40,514 nt of DNA from a virus, in IMG/VR virus record IMGVR_UViG_3300048022_000069, positions 1 to 40,514 of that record. One strand, written 5' to 3'. The translations under genes and the position numbers were made by a program. Below, in pieces: positions 26,138 to 33,274 of this stretch (within the stretch, counting starts at the first letter, position 1; the number at the start of each line of letters is the position of its first letter). Below the pieces are notes generated by a model. That model did no database searches. It was not told the DNA's origin and saw nothing but the letters and a program-made list of their open reading frames with translations.

Positions 26138-26235
26138 TGGATTTAGAAGTTATTAGTTTGTTTCTTCAAACACTCACTGTAATAGGTGTGTTCGTCAACA
26201 CTGGTATAAATATAGTTTATCGATTGAAAAAGTAA
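26137..26235 (+). CDS. Tiny membrane peptide at the end of the lysis operon
   Basis: A 32-residue frame, MDLEVISLFLQTLTVIGVFV followed by NTGINIVYRLKK. It is one hydrophobic helix with a basic end. The ATG shares a base with the holin stop. A terminator begins ten bases after its stop. Coupling and composition support expression; whether it modulates the holin is unknown. Confidence 0.5.
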   Translation: MDLEVISLFLQTLTVIGVFVNTGINIVYRLKK

Positions 26236-26244
26236 TATCCCCTG

Positions 26245-26281
26245 AAACACTGGTCAGGCTTAGGTTTGATCGGTGTTTTTT
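26245..26281 (+). terminator. Rho-independent-type terminator after the lysis operon
   Basis: AACACTGGTCA (26246-26256) pairs with TGATCGGTGTT (26267-26277), with two wobble pairs and a 10-base loop, followed by a run of six T (26276-26281). It ends the long virion and lysis transcription unit and isolates the integration region that follows. Confidence 0.85.
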
Positions 26282-26285
26282 CGAC

Positions 26286-26303
26286 TTATGTCCACCCATA
26301 TAC
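26286..26303 (+). promoter_or_regulatory. Diverged copy of the phage promoter motif
   Basis: TTATGTCCACCCATATAC contains ATGTCCACCCAT, which aligns with the TGTGTCCACCCAT core of the three strong copies at 27955, 30477 and 39494. It follows the terminator by four bases and faces the integration genes. The left half (AAAGTTTTG) is not conserved, so it may be weak or vestigial. Confidence 0.5.
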
Positions 26304-26338
26304 AAAAAGGGTCTTGATTATTTACTAAAGTTGAATTA

Positions 26339-26370
26339 GGTTAACAATGTGAACTGCGATTGAGGTTAAC
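26339..26370. repeat. GGTTAAC direct repeats beside the attachment site
   Basis: GGTTAAC occurs at 26339-26345 and 26364-26370, 25 bases apart, next to the tRNA-derived segment. Tyrosine integrases bind repeated arm-type sites flanking the core; these are candidates on one side. Only two short copies are seen, so chance is possible. Confidence 0.35.
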
Positions 26371-26372
26371 TT

Positions 26373-26415
26373 CAGATTTACAGTCTGCTGCCTTTAACCA
26401 CTCGGCCACCCCACC
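26373..26415 (-). other. Probable attP core: 5' half of tRNA-Tyr(GTA)
   Basis: Read on the minus strand from 26415 to 26373, the sequence is the 5' part of a bacterial tRNA-Tyr: acceptor GGTGGGG, TG, D-stem GCC/GGC with loop GAGTGGTTAAA, anticodon stem GCAGA, loop CTGTAAA with anticodon GTA, then TCTG. The match ends inside the 3' side of the anticodon stem, and no CCCCACC acceptor partner or normal T arm follows, so this is not a whole gene. It lies about 290 bp before the integrase gene, as expected for an attachment site of a phage that inserts in a host tRNA-Tyr gene. Alternative: the remnant of a lost phage tRNA. Confidence 0.72.
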
Positions 26416-26499
26416 TAGGGTTACTCCTAGTTAATCTCAGGGGGTCTTTTAAAACAATCAGTCAGTTCTCGCAAGTAAAAAGTAACTTAAGGAGAACAA

Positions 26500-26688
26500 A
26501 TGTATATCGACACAATCAAACCAACCGAACACCTAGTCGACTGTGTATCCGAGCTGAAGAGAGTAAGGAGGTTACTCTCAGATGCTGAATGGAACGGCCA
26601 GGACAAATCAGCGTCATTCTACCGTAGTGAAGTTAACTACTTCAGACACCTTGTTAAGCAGGGTGTTTTCTATGAGCCATTGTTTTAA
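26500..26688 (+). CDS. Small hypothetical protein before integrase
   Basis: A 62-residue protein starting MYIDTIKPTEHLVDCVSELK, preceded by TTAAGGAGAACAA. It is mostly helical (ELKRVRRLLSDAEW, SFYRSEVNYFRHLVKQG) with balanced charge. Located 14 bases before the integrase gene and in the same operon. Size and place would suit an excisionase or regulator, but I see no DNA-binding motif that proves it. Confidence 0.6.
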   Translation: MYIDTIKPTEHLVDCVSELKRVRRLLSDAEWNGQDKSASFYRSEVNYFRHLVKQGVFYEPLF

Positions 26689-26702
26689 TAAGGGGACAAC
26701 AA

Positions 26703-27521
26703 ATGCAAACATTCAGACAATTCTTTATGAGTAATGCCGATGAGCTATGGAGTGGTCGTCACAAGGAGCAAACCATTAACAAGCTGATGATGTTCAGTAA
26801 CTACAAAAGGTATGGTTCTAAGCCCTTAGACGCCTTCACAGCCCTGGAAATCTCAGACTTCCTAACCTTCATTAAGGTCAACAGAAGGCTCTCAGAAACG
26901 ACTATAAACCGATACAAGGCTGCTATAAAGGCAGTCTTTAGTTACGCCATGGATTTAGAGCTTATTACTGCAGCTCCTAAGATCAAAATGAAGGCTGAGA
27001 ACAACGGCAGACCCAGGTCATTTACAGCTGATGAGTTAGTCAAGATCAAGTCATTCTTCAGTAAGTCTAGGGAGCCTAGGATAAAACACCTGGTTACTCT
27101 ATCTGAGCAGACTGGTATGAGACTAGGTGAGCTGCAGGAGATAGGAACGACTGCCTTTGTATCAGCTGATGAGCAGTGGCTGAAGCTAGTTGACACTAAG
27201 AACGGTGATGACCGTGAGGTACCATTAACACCGACTACCCTGGAGTGTATCAAAAAGGTAGGGGTGGTTAAGGAGTGGTTTAGTCACCGTATATTCTACG
27301 ACCTATGGGATGAGTGCAGACACAGGGTTGCACCCAGGGATAAGAACTTTGTTTTTCACGTTTTAAGACATACTTGTGCCTCAAAGTTAGCTAATGATTT
27401 CCAGGTTAACACTCTAGTCATTGCCGATATGTTAGGTCACAGGTCGATAAAAACAACTCAGAAGTATGTCCATGTTAACCAGGACACTAAGAAGTCTGTA
27501 GCTAAGTTATTAGCTCAGTAG
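26703..27521 (+). CDS. int: Tyrosine-type site-specific integrase
   Basis: A 272-residue recombinase with a SAM-like core-binding N-terminal domain (residues about 1-95, including TINRYKAAIKAVFSYAM) and a catalytic domain with the full active site: R140 (TGMRLGE), K166 (DTKNG), H219 and R222 (FHVLRHT), H246 (LGHRS) and nucleophile Y255 (TTQKYVH). It is shorter than lambda Int and lacks an obvious separate arm-binding domain. It should recombine the phage attachment site (tRNA-Tyr segment, upstream) with the host gene. All catalytic residues are intact, so it is likely active. AAGGGGACAACAA precedes the ATG. Confidence 0.93.
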   Translation: MQTFRQFFMSNADELWSGRHKEQTINKLMMFSNYKRYGSKPLDAFTALEISDFLTFIKVNRRLSETTINRYKAAIKAVFSYAMDLELITAAPKIKMKAENNGRPRSFTADELVKIKSFFSKSREPRIKHLVTLSEQTGMRLGELQEIGTTAFVSADEQWLKLVDTKNGDDREVPLTPTTLECIKKVGVVKEWFSHRIFYDLWDECRHRVAPRDKNFVFHVLRHTCASKLANDFQVNTLVIADMLGHRSIKTTQKYVHVNQDTKKSVAKLLAQ

Positions 27522-27543
27522 AAGTACTAAGGAGAGAATCGTT

Positions 27544-27741
27544 ATGAAATGTAATAAGCATGGCAGACCAAAGAGGAGTGTTCAGTATGTCTCTAAGAAG
27601 GTGTTCTTTGAGCAGAAGGACTGGGACTTTTTAAGTAGAGAGGCTCACAACCTCAGTAAGATCACTGGTCAGCATATATCTATGGCTCATTTAATAAGAA
27701 TGGCTGTAAATAATCAGTTCATTAACAATAAGAGGTTATAA
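27544..27741 (+). CDS. Putative ribbon-helix-helix DNA-binding protein
   Basis: A 65-residue basic protein. VQYVSKKVFFEQKDWDFLSR followed by EAHNLSKITGQHISMAHLIR fits the ribbon-helix-helix plan: a short strand, a helix, a turn, and a second helix ending in IRMAVNNQF. The basic tail at the start (KCNKHGRPKRS) may touch DNA. It follows integrase by 22 bases with an AAGGAGAG ribosome binding site, so it may act as repressor, excisionase-like factor or regulator of the adjacent 27.75-28.0 kb control region. No other repressor is visible in the genome. Confidence 0.58.
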   Translation: MKCNKHGRPKRSVQYVSKKVFFEQKDWDFLSREAHNLSKITGQHISMAHLIRMAVNNQFINNKRL

Positions 27742-27872
27742 ATCAATAGCTTATGAAAAAGGTTAAAAAAAATAAATTATACTATTGCAATTTAGTATTA
27801 CGACAATACCCTTAATGTTGCACTTTTGTTCTCATGATTCGTAGAGCATAATTTAAGAAGAAAGGAAGTTGA

Positions 27873-27977
27873 ATGACTATAGTCTCAAACAGTCCACTAA
27901 GGACACAACAACGGATGAACCAACTAACTGTAAATAGTCTGGTTTTTAGTAAAGAAAGTTTTGTGTCCACCCATTAG
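27873..27977 (+). CDS. Short SD-preceded frame across hairpin and promoter
   Basis: A 34-residue frame, MTIVSNSPLRTQQRMNQLTV and onward, ending THSTOP inside the promoter motif (…FVSTH). AAAGGAAG lies five bases before the ATG. If translated, ribosomes would cover the terminator-like hairpin at 27918-27947, so it could act as a leader peptide. The composition is unremarkable and the call is weak. Confidence 0.3.
   Translation: MTIVSNSPLRTQQRMNQLTVNSLVFSKESFVSTH
27918..27947 (+). terminator. Terminator-like hairpin before the polymerase promoter
   Basis: AACCAACTA (27918-27926) pairs with TAGT plus TGGTT (27935-27944) with one bulged C, an 8-base loop and a run of five T ending at 27947. It could stop read-through from the integrase operon just before the phage promoter. 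The stem is AT-rich, so strength is uncertain. Confidence 0.45.
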
Positions 27978-27980
27978 AGA
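27955..27980 (+). promoter_or_regulatory. Phage RNA polymerase promoter candidate (polymerase gene)
   Basis: AAAGTTTTGTGTCCACCC followed by ATTAGAGA. The first 18 bases are identical at 30477 and 39494. Length, intergenic position and the purine-rich AGAGA end resemble T7-type promoters (which end CACTATAGGGAGA), with a start probably in the AGAGA. It would let the polymerase transcribe its own gene, 24 bases downstream. Confidence 0.75.
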
Positions 27981-28003
27981 ACTTGGGTAAAAAGGAGAGA
28001 TAA

Positions 28004-30478
28004 TTGAGTACAATAAGAGAATTACAAAGAGAAAGACAAATGATAACGGAAGGTCGTGACCGTTATCTTAAGAGGTCTGAGAAGATTACGACTACTTCCA
28101 TACAAAATAACCCACAGAGACTTATATCTGAAGTACAGGCTACAGTAGCTAAAGACCTTAAGTCTACTATAGATGTGGTCAGTAAAAGTGGAAGTGGTAG
28201 ACAGCCATCTTGGTATCATGAACTAAAGGATGTTGATGTCGATATAATTAGTTATGTCGGTTTAGTATCTATGTTTGATGCTGTAGGTCGTAACCAAACA
28301 CTTACGAGAGCTGTATCTACTATTGGTCAGAAGATTGAAATGGAGATCTTTAACATAAAGCTAAGGGACTTTAACAAAAGATTAGCTAAAAGAATTGAAA
28401 CTAAAGTCACTAAAGATCACTCAAGTGAACGCCATAGAGTAAAAGCAGCTAAGTCTATAGCTGCCAAGGCAGGGTTTGAGTATGATAAGTGGGATGACAA
28501 GAGGAGAGTTATTGTCGGTACACCAGTACTCAACTCAATACTCAGGGTATCAGGTATATTTGACGTGTGGGAAACTACACTTAAGAACAAGACCCTTAAG
28601 AAAATAGGACTGCTACCTGATGCATCCTTAAGACTTTCTGAGTTAGACTTTGACGAGAGTTGGTCTAGCCCATTGTTTGCACCTATGACAGTGAAGCCTA
28701 AAGACTGGACTTCATTTAACACTGGCTGCTACATGGACGAGGCCTTATCACAACAGGTAAAACTCGTTAAGGGATACGTCCCTACTGCCCTTCAGAAGGC
28801 CGTACAGCGTGGCTTTGATGACGGTAGTATACAACCTGCCATAGACGCCCTAAACGCTGTCCAACGGACTCCTATGAAGCTTAACCCAACTATAGTTGAG
28901 GCAGTTGAGTGGTGTTGGGTAAACGACAAGTCTTTCGGTAAGTTTCCTACCAGGGCATACATAGAGACCCCTGATAAAGTAGAAGACTTTGACAGCCTTA
29001 CTGCTGAGCAGAAGAAGGGCATAAGGATTAAGAATAAAAACATAGTTATCAAGAACAGGCAGATTGATGGTCAAAGGTCGGTGATGCTCCAGGACTTAAA
29101 GGTTGCCAAGGAGCTAATGGAATACGACCAATTCTATTTACCTCATAACTTCTGTCACCGTGGTCGTATATACCCTATACCTCACTTCTCACACCACAGA
29201 GACGAACACATAAAGGCTATGTTTGAGTTCGCTAATGAGAAGAAGGTCGATGAAAAGGCGTTCTACTGGATAGCCATACAAGTGGCTAACACTGGTGACT
29301 TCGACAAGGTCTCCAAGAAGCCTATGCTAGACAGGATCAAGTGGGTTAACGACAACACAGATAAGATTATTGAGGTTGCCCAGGACTACAAGGCTACCTT
29401 TGACTTTTGGTCTAAGGCTGACAAACCCTTCTGCTTCCTAGCAGCTTGCCAGGCTTACTTTAAGTACCTGGTCGAGGGTGAAGGCTCTACAAGTGGCCTA
29501 CCGATATCCCTAGACGGTAGTAACAGTGGTATTCAACACTACTCAGCTGCTAGTCTCCAGGAGAAAGACGGTGCTTTAGTTAACCTGGTACCTGATAACA
29601 ACCCCCAGGATATCTACCAGGAGGTGGCTGACGTTGTTAACAGTATCTTTAATGAGAAGGCAAAGGATGAGGAGTTAGCCAGGGCTTGGCTTAAGCATGG
29701 TGTTAACCGTAAGCTTGTAAAGCGTAACGTCATGACATTTGGTTATTCAAGTGAAGTCTATGGTTTTAAGGATCAGATAGTTGAGGATACTATGAGACCC
29801 TTGGCTGATGATGTACTTGCAGGTGTATACGACAAACACCCCTTTGGAGAAGACCAAGGCTTTGCAGCTGCTAACTACCTGGCAAAGGCAAATTGGCAAG
29901 CAGTGAACCAGGTTATAACTGGAGCGTCTGAGGGTATGAAGTTTTTCAAGACACTAGCCAGGCTTCTAGCTCATGAGAATAAACACATGAGGTGGAAGAC
30001 ACCTGTAGGATTTCCTGTGCTACAGAGCTACACTAAGTTTACCACCAAGGAAATCAAGGTTTACCTCTACGACAGGACTTTGTTTAAGAATGTTCGTAGT
30101 CAGATATCTTTAAGAGACAAGCCTCTTAGAGCTGTTGATAAGGCTAAGTCAGCTTCGGCAGTATCACCTAATGTCATACACTCAATGGATGCAGCTCACT
30201 TACTGCTGACTGTCTTAAATGGATTACAGGCCAATATACAGGAGTACTTCCTCATTCATGACAGCTTTGCAACCACAGCTGCAGACACTCAAAAGTTATA
30301 CGAAATCATAAGAAGTTCATTTATTGAGCTTTATACAGATTTCTGTCTTTATGACAGTATACTTAAGCAAAATATAAACCAGTTCACAGACCCCTCAAAG
30401 GTAGAGCTACCTTCAATTCCAAAGAAAGGTAAACTGGTTTTAGAGGACATAAAAGACAGTCGATATTGCTTCTGTTAA
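28004..30478 (+). CDS. T7-like single-subunit DNA-directed RNA polymerase
   Basis: An 824-residue polymerase of the T7 gp1 family (T7: 883). The catalytic motifs are present: LDGSNSGIQH with metal ligand D504, KRNVMTFGYSS with K573 and Y581 (counterparts of T7 K631 and Y639), NVIHSMDAAHL, and FLIHDSFATTAAD with D753. The start is TTG at 28004: an in-frame TAA lies immediately before it, and AAAAGGAGAGA is 4 bases upstream. The next ATG is 36 bases further with no comparable site. The rare start may keep expression low. It should transcribe the units headed by the 18-base repeated promoter, one of which lies directly in front of it and another over its stop codon. Confidence 0.95.
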   Translation: MSTIRELQRERQMITEGRDRYLKRSEKITTTSIQNNPQRLISEVQATVAKDLKSTIDVVSKSGSGRQPSWYHELKDVDVDIISYVGLVSMFDAVGRNQTLTRAVSTIGQKIEMEIFNIKLRDFNKRLAKRIETKVTKDHSSERHRVKAAKSIAAKAGFEYDKWDDKRRVIVGTPVLNSILRVSGIFDVWETTLKNKTLKKIGLLPDASLRLSELDFDESWSSPLFAPMTVKPKDWTSFNTGCYMDEALSQQVKLVKGYVPTALQKAVQRGFDDGSIQPAIDALNAVQRTPMKLNPTIVEAVEWCWVNDKSFGKFPTRAYIETPDKVEDFDSLTAEQKKGIRIKNKNIVIKNRQIDGQRSVMLQDLKVAKELMEYDQFYLPHNFCHRGRIYPIPHFSHHRDEHIKAMFEFANEKKVDEKAFYWIAIQVANTGDFDKVSKKPMLDRIKWVNDNTDKIIEVAQDYKATFDFWSKADKPFCFLAACQAYFKYLVEGEGSTSGLPISLDGSNSGIQHYSAASLQEKDGALVNLVPDNNPQDIYQEVADVVNSIFNEKAKDEELARAWLKHGVNRKLVKRNVMTFGYSSEVYGFKDQIVEDTMRPLADDVLAGVYDKHPFGEDQGFAAANYLAKANWQAVNQVITGASEGMKFFKTLARLLAHENKHMRWKTPVGFPVLQSYTKFTTKEIKVYLYDRTLFKNVRSQISLRDKPLRAVDKAKSASAVSPNVIHSMDAAHLLLTVLNGLQANIQEYFLIHDSFATTAADTQKLYEIIRSSFIELYTDFCLYDSILKQNINQFTDPSKVELPSIPKKGKLVLEDIKDSRYCFC

Positions 30479-30502
30479 AGTTTTGTGTCCACCCATTGAG
30501 AA
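30477..30502 (+). promoter_or_regulatory. Phage RNA polymerase promoter candidate (replication operon)
   Basis: AAAGTTTTGTGTCCACCC followed by ATTGAGAA, sharing the exact 18-base core with 27955 and 39494. It overlaps the TAA stop of the polymerase gene and lies 35 bases before the next small gene, at the head of the SSB, primase, DNA polymerase and reductase operon. Confidence 0.75.
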
Positions 30503-30536
30503 ACTACTAAACCAAAATTAACGAGAAAGGTAACCC

Positions 30537-30689
30537 ATGCATCCAAGAGAAAGGGTGCTTGGTATAGCTTGTCTATGTCATGAACGTGGTCAAGAGATAC
30601 CTAAGCACGTTCTAGAACAGGCTAAGCAACTTGGTATAGATGTTTCTAAATATCAAACAAATCAACAACAACAAGAAAAGGAGAGTTAG
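30537..30689 (+). CDS. Small hypothetical protein before SSB
   Basis: A 50-residue frame starting MHPRERVLGIACLCHERGQE and ending in a Gln-rich tail. GAGAAAGGTAACCC precedes the ATG, and its stop is one base before the SSB start. It holds two cysteines in CLCH. It is the first gene after a phage promoter, a place often taken by small host-directed proteins, but no function can be read. Confidence 0.55.
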   Translation: MHPRERVLGIACLCHERGQEIPKHVLEQAKQLGIDVSKYQTNQQQQEKES

Positions 30690-30690
30690 A

Positions 30691-31236
30691 ATGGCTCAAA
30701 GACAGACATTCGTTACCCATAAGGGAACAGCACAATACCCATGGCTCAATAAGGCTGATACCCAATTTGACCCTGAAGGCGTGTACAAGACAAACCTATT
30801 GGTTCCTCAAGACCAGGCAAAACACCTTATAGATCAATTAAAGGAAGTGGCTCAGGATGAGTTTGGTAAAAAGGCAGGTACTGCCAGGATGCCTTACAAG
30901 ATTGATGAAGAGACTGGCATGATGTCAATCATAGCTAAGTCAAAGTTTCAGCCTAAGTTTTTTGATTCAAAGGGTCAGGTCGTCAACAACCCACCTAACC
31001 TATTCGGTGGATCAGTGATTAAGATTGGTGGAGTTGTTAGCCCTTACACTGTTACAGGTAACAACGGCATTTCACTAAGACTAACCAAAGTACAAATTAT
31101 TGAACCAGTGTCACAGACTGGCAGTGGAACAGATGGCTTCGAGGCCATGGAAGATGGATTTGTAGCCGAGGAGTTTGACAATGAGAGTAATCAAAACGAG
31201 GAAGACGAAACTGGTGCTTCATCCTATACATTCTAG
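30691..31236 (+). CDS. Single-stranded DNA-binding protein (T7 gp2.5-like)
   Basis: A 181-residue protein. The core resembles the OB-fold SSB of T7-like phages: WLNKADTQFDPEGVYKTNLL, then FGKKAGTARMPYKIDEETGM and NPPNLFGGSVIKIGGVVSPY. The C-terminus is acidic (EEFDNESNQNEEDETG) and ends in an aromatic residue (SYTF), the tail that in gp2.5 recruits DNA polymerase and primase-helicase. The ATG at 30691 follows AAAAGGAGAGTTAGA; an earlier in-frame start at 30640 lies in the previous gene. It overlaps the next gene by 56 bases. Confidence 0.88.
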   Translation: MAQRQTFVTHKGTAQYPWLNKADTQFDPEGVYKTNLLVPQDQAKHLIDQLKEVAQDEFGKKAGTARMPYKIDEETGMMSIIAKSKFQPKFFDSKGQVVNNPPNLFGGSVIKIGGVVSPYTVTGNNGISLRLTKVQIIEPVSQTGSGTDGFEAMEDGFVAEEFDNESNQNEEDETGASSYTF

Positions 31237-31660
31237 AGGTGCTTTAGTAAGAGGATACAGGTCAGGGTTAGAAGATAAGATTAGTGAACAAATTCGTAAG
31301 GCTGACTTAAAGGTCTACTACGAAACTGATAAGATCAAATACACCCACCCCCCTCGGCAAAGCACATACACACCTGACTTTAAGCTGCCTAAGATTGGTG
31401 GCTTTTTTTATGTCGAAACCAAGGGTCGCTTCGTGACTGCCGATAGACAGAAACATCTATTGATCAAGGAGCAGCACCCTGAGTTAGACATCAGGTTTGT
31501 TTTCTCTAACCAAAACTCAAAGATCTACAAGGGATCGAAGACAACCTATGCAGACTTCTGCAGGGCAAATGGTTTTAAGTTTGCCCATAGGTTTATCCCT
31601 GAGGAATGGCTGAACGAAGGACACCCACCACCCATGGGACTACACGGTGATTTATTATAA
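31181..31660 (+). CDS. T7-type endonuclease I (Holliday junction resolvase)
   Basis: A 159-residue nuclease. Conserved blocks are YRSGLEDKISEQI (catalytic Glu), YTPDFKLP (Asp ligand) and YVETKGRF (Glu and Lys of the E.K motif), matching the PD-(D/E)xK active site of T7 gp3. It resolves branched DNA and can degrade host DNA. The ATG at 31181 is preceded by GAGGAG; a TTG six bases earlier is less likely. Its first 18 or so residues are coded over the acidic tail of the SSB. Confidence 0.9.
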   Translation: MRVIKTRKTKLVLHPIHSRGALVRGYRSGLEDKISEQIRKADLKVYYETDKIKYTHPPRQSTYTPDFKLPKIGGFFYVETKGRFVTADRQKHLLIKEQHPELDIRFVFSNQNSKIYKGSKTTYADFCRANGFKFAHRFIPEEWLNEGHPPPMGLHGDLL

Positions 31661-31671
31661 AGGAGAGACTA

Positions 31672-33255
31672 ATGCATTTACCAAAATCAACAGAGCTGAG
31701 GAAGGAACCCTGTTCTGACTGTGGCTCTTCAGATGCATTAGGTGTCTATGACGACGGTCATACACATTGCTACTCATGTAACAAAACCACACAGCCTGTT
31801 TACAAAAAGGCAGATCTCACCACTATTAAGCCTAAGAGCAACAAGTTTGTTAAAGAGCTGCTTAAGGGTGATATAAGAAGCCTAAAACACAGAGGCCTTA
31901 CAGAAGAGACATGTAGAAAGTTTAGCTACCTATGTCATAAAGACCTAGAGCTTGCTGTCTACAGAGACACCACAGGTAAGGCTGTTGCACAAAAGGTTAG
32001 AGACAAGAACAAGAACTTTAGCATCATAGGTGATGCATCTAAGATGACACTCTATGGTTCACACTTATGGTCAACTGGTAAGAAGTTAGTTATTGCAGAA
32101 GGCGAAATAGATGCAATGACAATCTCCCAGGTACAGGGTCATAAGTGGGCTACAGTATCCCTACCAACTGGGGCAGCTTCAGCAGCCTCAAGCATCAAGA
32201 AGAACTGGGACTACATCAACAACTTTGATGAGATAGTTCTTATGTTCGACATGGATGATGCAGGTCAAAAAGCAGTTCACATCGCAGCTGAGTTGCTTCC
32301 AGTTGGTAAGGTTAAGATTGCCAATCTTCCCCATAAGGATGCGAATGAATGCCTTATGAAGGGTAAGGCTGATGAGATTATCTCAGCTATATTCCAGGCT
32401 AGGTCTTTCAGGCCTGATGGTATCATAAGCTCATGTGATCTTAAGTCAGACATGCTTACTAATAATGAGCAATCTGCTATCAACTACCCCTACCCCAGGC
32501 TTAATGAGATAACCAAGGGTCTAAGAACCTCTGAGCTTGTTACGGTCTGTGCAGGTAGTGGTATTGGTAAGTCTACCCTGGTTAGGGAGATTGCCTACAG
32601 CCTTCAGCAAAGTGACCATAAGATCGGCATGATTATGCTAGAGGAAAGCAACCGAAGAACCATGCTTGGTTTAGTCGGTATTCACATGAACAAGAACATT
32701 ACTGTAGACAGGTCAATGGCAACTGATGAAGAGATCAGCAGTGGCTTTGATACTATGTTTGAAGGTAAGCCTGAGATATTCTTATATGACCACTTTGGTT
32801 CTTCTGACGTCGAGTTAATATGTCAGCGTATCCAGTACATGGCAAAAGCCCTGGACATCAAGTGGATCATACTTGACCACATCTCAATACTTATATCAGG
32901 CATGGATAACGGTGATGAGCGTAAGATGATTGACCGTGCCATGACTAAGCTCAGGACACTAGTCCAGGAGTTAGACATAGGCCTTATACTTGTGTCTCAC
33001 CTCAGACGACCTGAGGGTGACAAGGGTCATGAGGATGGGGCTAAGGTCAGACTGGGTCAGCTAAGAGGCTCACACGCCATTGCTCAACTGTCTGACATAT
33101 GTCTGTCACTCCAGGTAGACCCTGAAGATTCAGACGGTGACAGCAGGTTCATTCACATACTTAAGAATAGATTTACAGGTGAAGTCGGTAATGCAGGTGG
33201 CGTTAGCTACAACCGTGAAACAGGACGGCTACTACCTACGTCAGAGATATTCTAG
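31672..33255 (+). CDS. Bifunctional primase-helicase (T7 gp4-like)
   Basis: A 527-residue enzyme (T7 gp4A: 566). The N-terminal zinc finger has C14, C17, C33 and C36; the TOPRIM primase has VIAEGEIDAM (about residues 141-150) and LMFDMDDAG. The RecA-like helicase has Walker A GSGIGKST (295-302), IILDHISIL as Walker B and LILVSHLRRP. It makes primers and unwinds DNA at the replication fork with the DNA polymerase, SSB and probably a host factor. AAAGGAGAGACTA precedes the start. Intact in all motifs. Confidence 0.94.
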   Translation: MHLPKSTELRKEPCSDCGSSDALGVYDDGHTHCYSCNKTTQPVYKKADLTTIKPKSNKFVKELLKGDIRSLKHRGLTEETCRKFSYLCHKDLELAVYRDTTGKAVAQKVRDKNKNFSIIGDASKMTLYGSHLWSTGKKLVIAEGEIDAMTISQVQGHKWATVSLPTGAASAASSIKKNWDYINNFDEIVLMFDMDDAGQKAVHIAAELLPVGKVKIANLPHKDANECLMKGKADEIISAIFQARSFRPDGIISSCDLKSDMLTNNEQSAINYPYPRLNEITKGLRTSELVTVCAGSGIGKSTLVREIAYSLQQSDHKIGMIMLEESNRRTMLGLVGIHMNKNITVDRSMATDEEISSGFDTMFEGKPEIFLYDHFGSSDVELICQRIQYMAKALDIKWIILDHISILISGMDNGDERKMIDRAMTKLRTLVQELDIGLILVSHLRRPEGDKGHEDGAKVRLGQLRGSHAIAQLSDICLSLQVDPEDSDGDSRFIHILKNRFTGEVGNAGGVSYNRETGRLLPTSEIF

Positions 33256-33274
33256 AGAAAAGAAGGAAAGACTT

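Larger units (their letters stand above)
27742..28003 (+). promoter_or_regulatory. Control region upstream of the RNA polymerase gene
   Basis: A 262-bp stretch with no long gene. It is AT-rich at the left, with a TATACT hexamer at 27778-27783 that resembles a host -10 box but lacks a good -35, then a short SD-preceded frame, a perfect palindrome GACTATAGTC (27875-27884), a terminator-like hairpin, the phage promoter motif and the ribosome binding site AAAAAGGAGAGA of the polymerase gene. A host promoter must be here or upstream for the polymerase to be made first, but I cannot place it with confidence. Confidence 0.5.

Noticed and set aside
26340-26420. A complete tRNA-Tyr gene
   Set aside because: Only the acceptor 5' strand, D arm and anticodon arm are present; there is no CCCCACC partner strand or T arm, so I call it an attachment-site fragment.
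33137-33274. N-terminal extension of the small gene at 33275 into the helicase gene
   Set aside because: The good ribosome binding site AAGAAGGAAAG lies before ATG 33275; the extension overlaps the helicase C-terminus without its own site.
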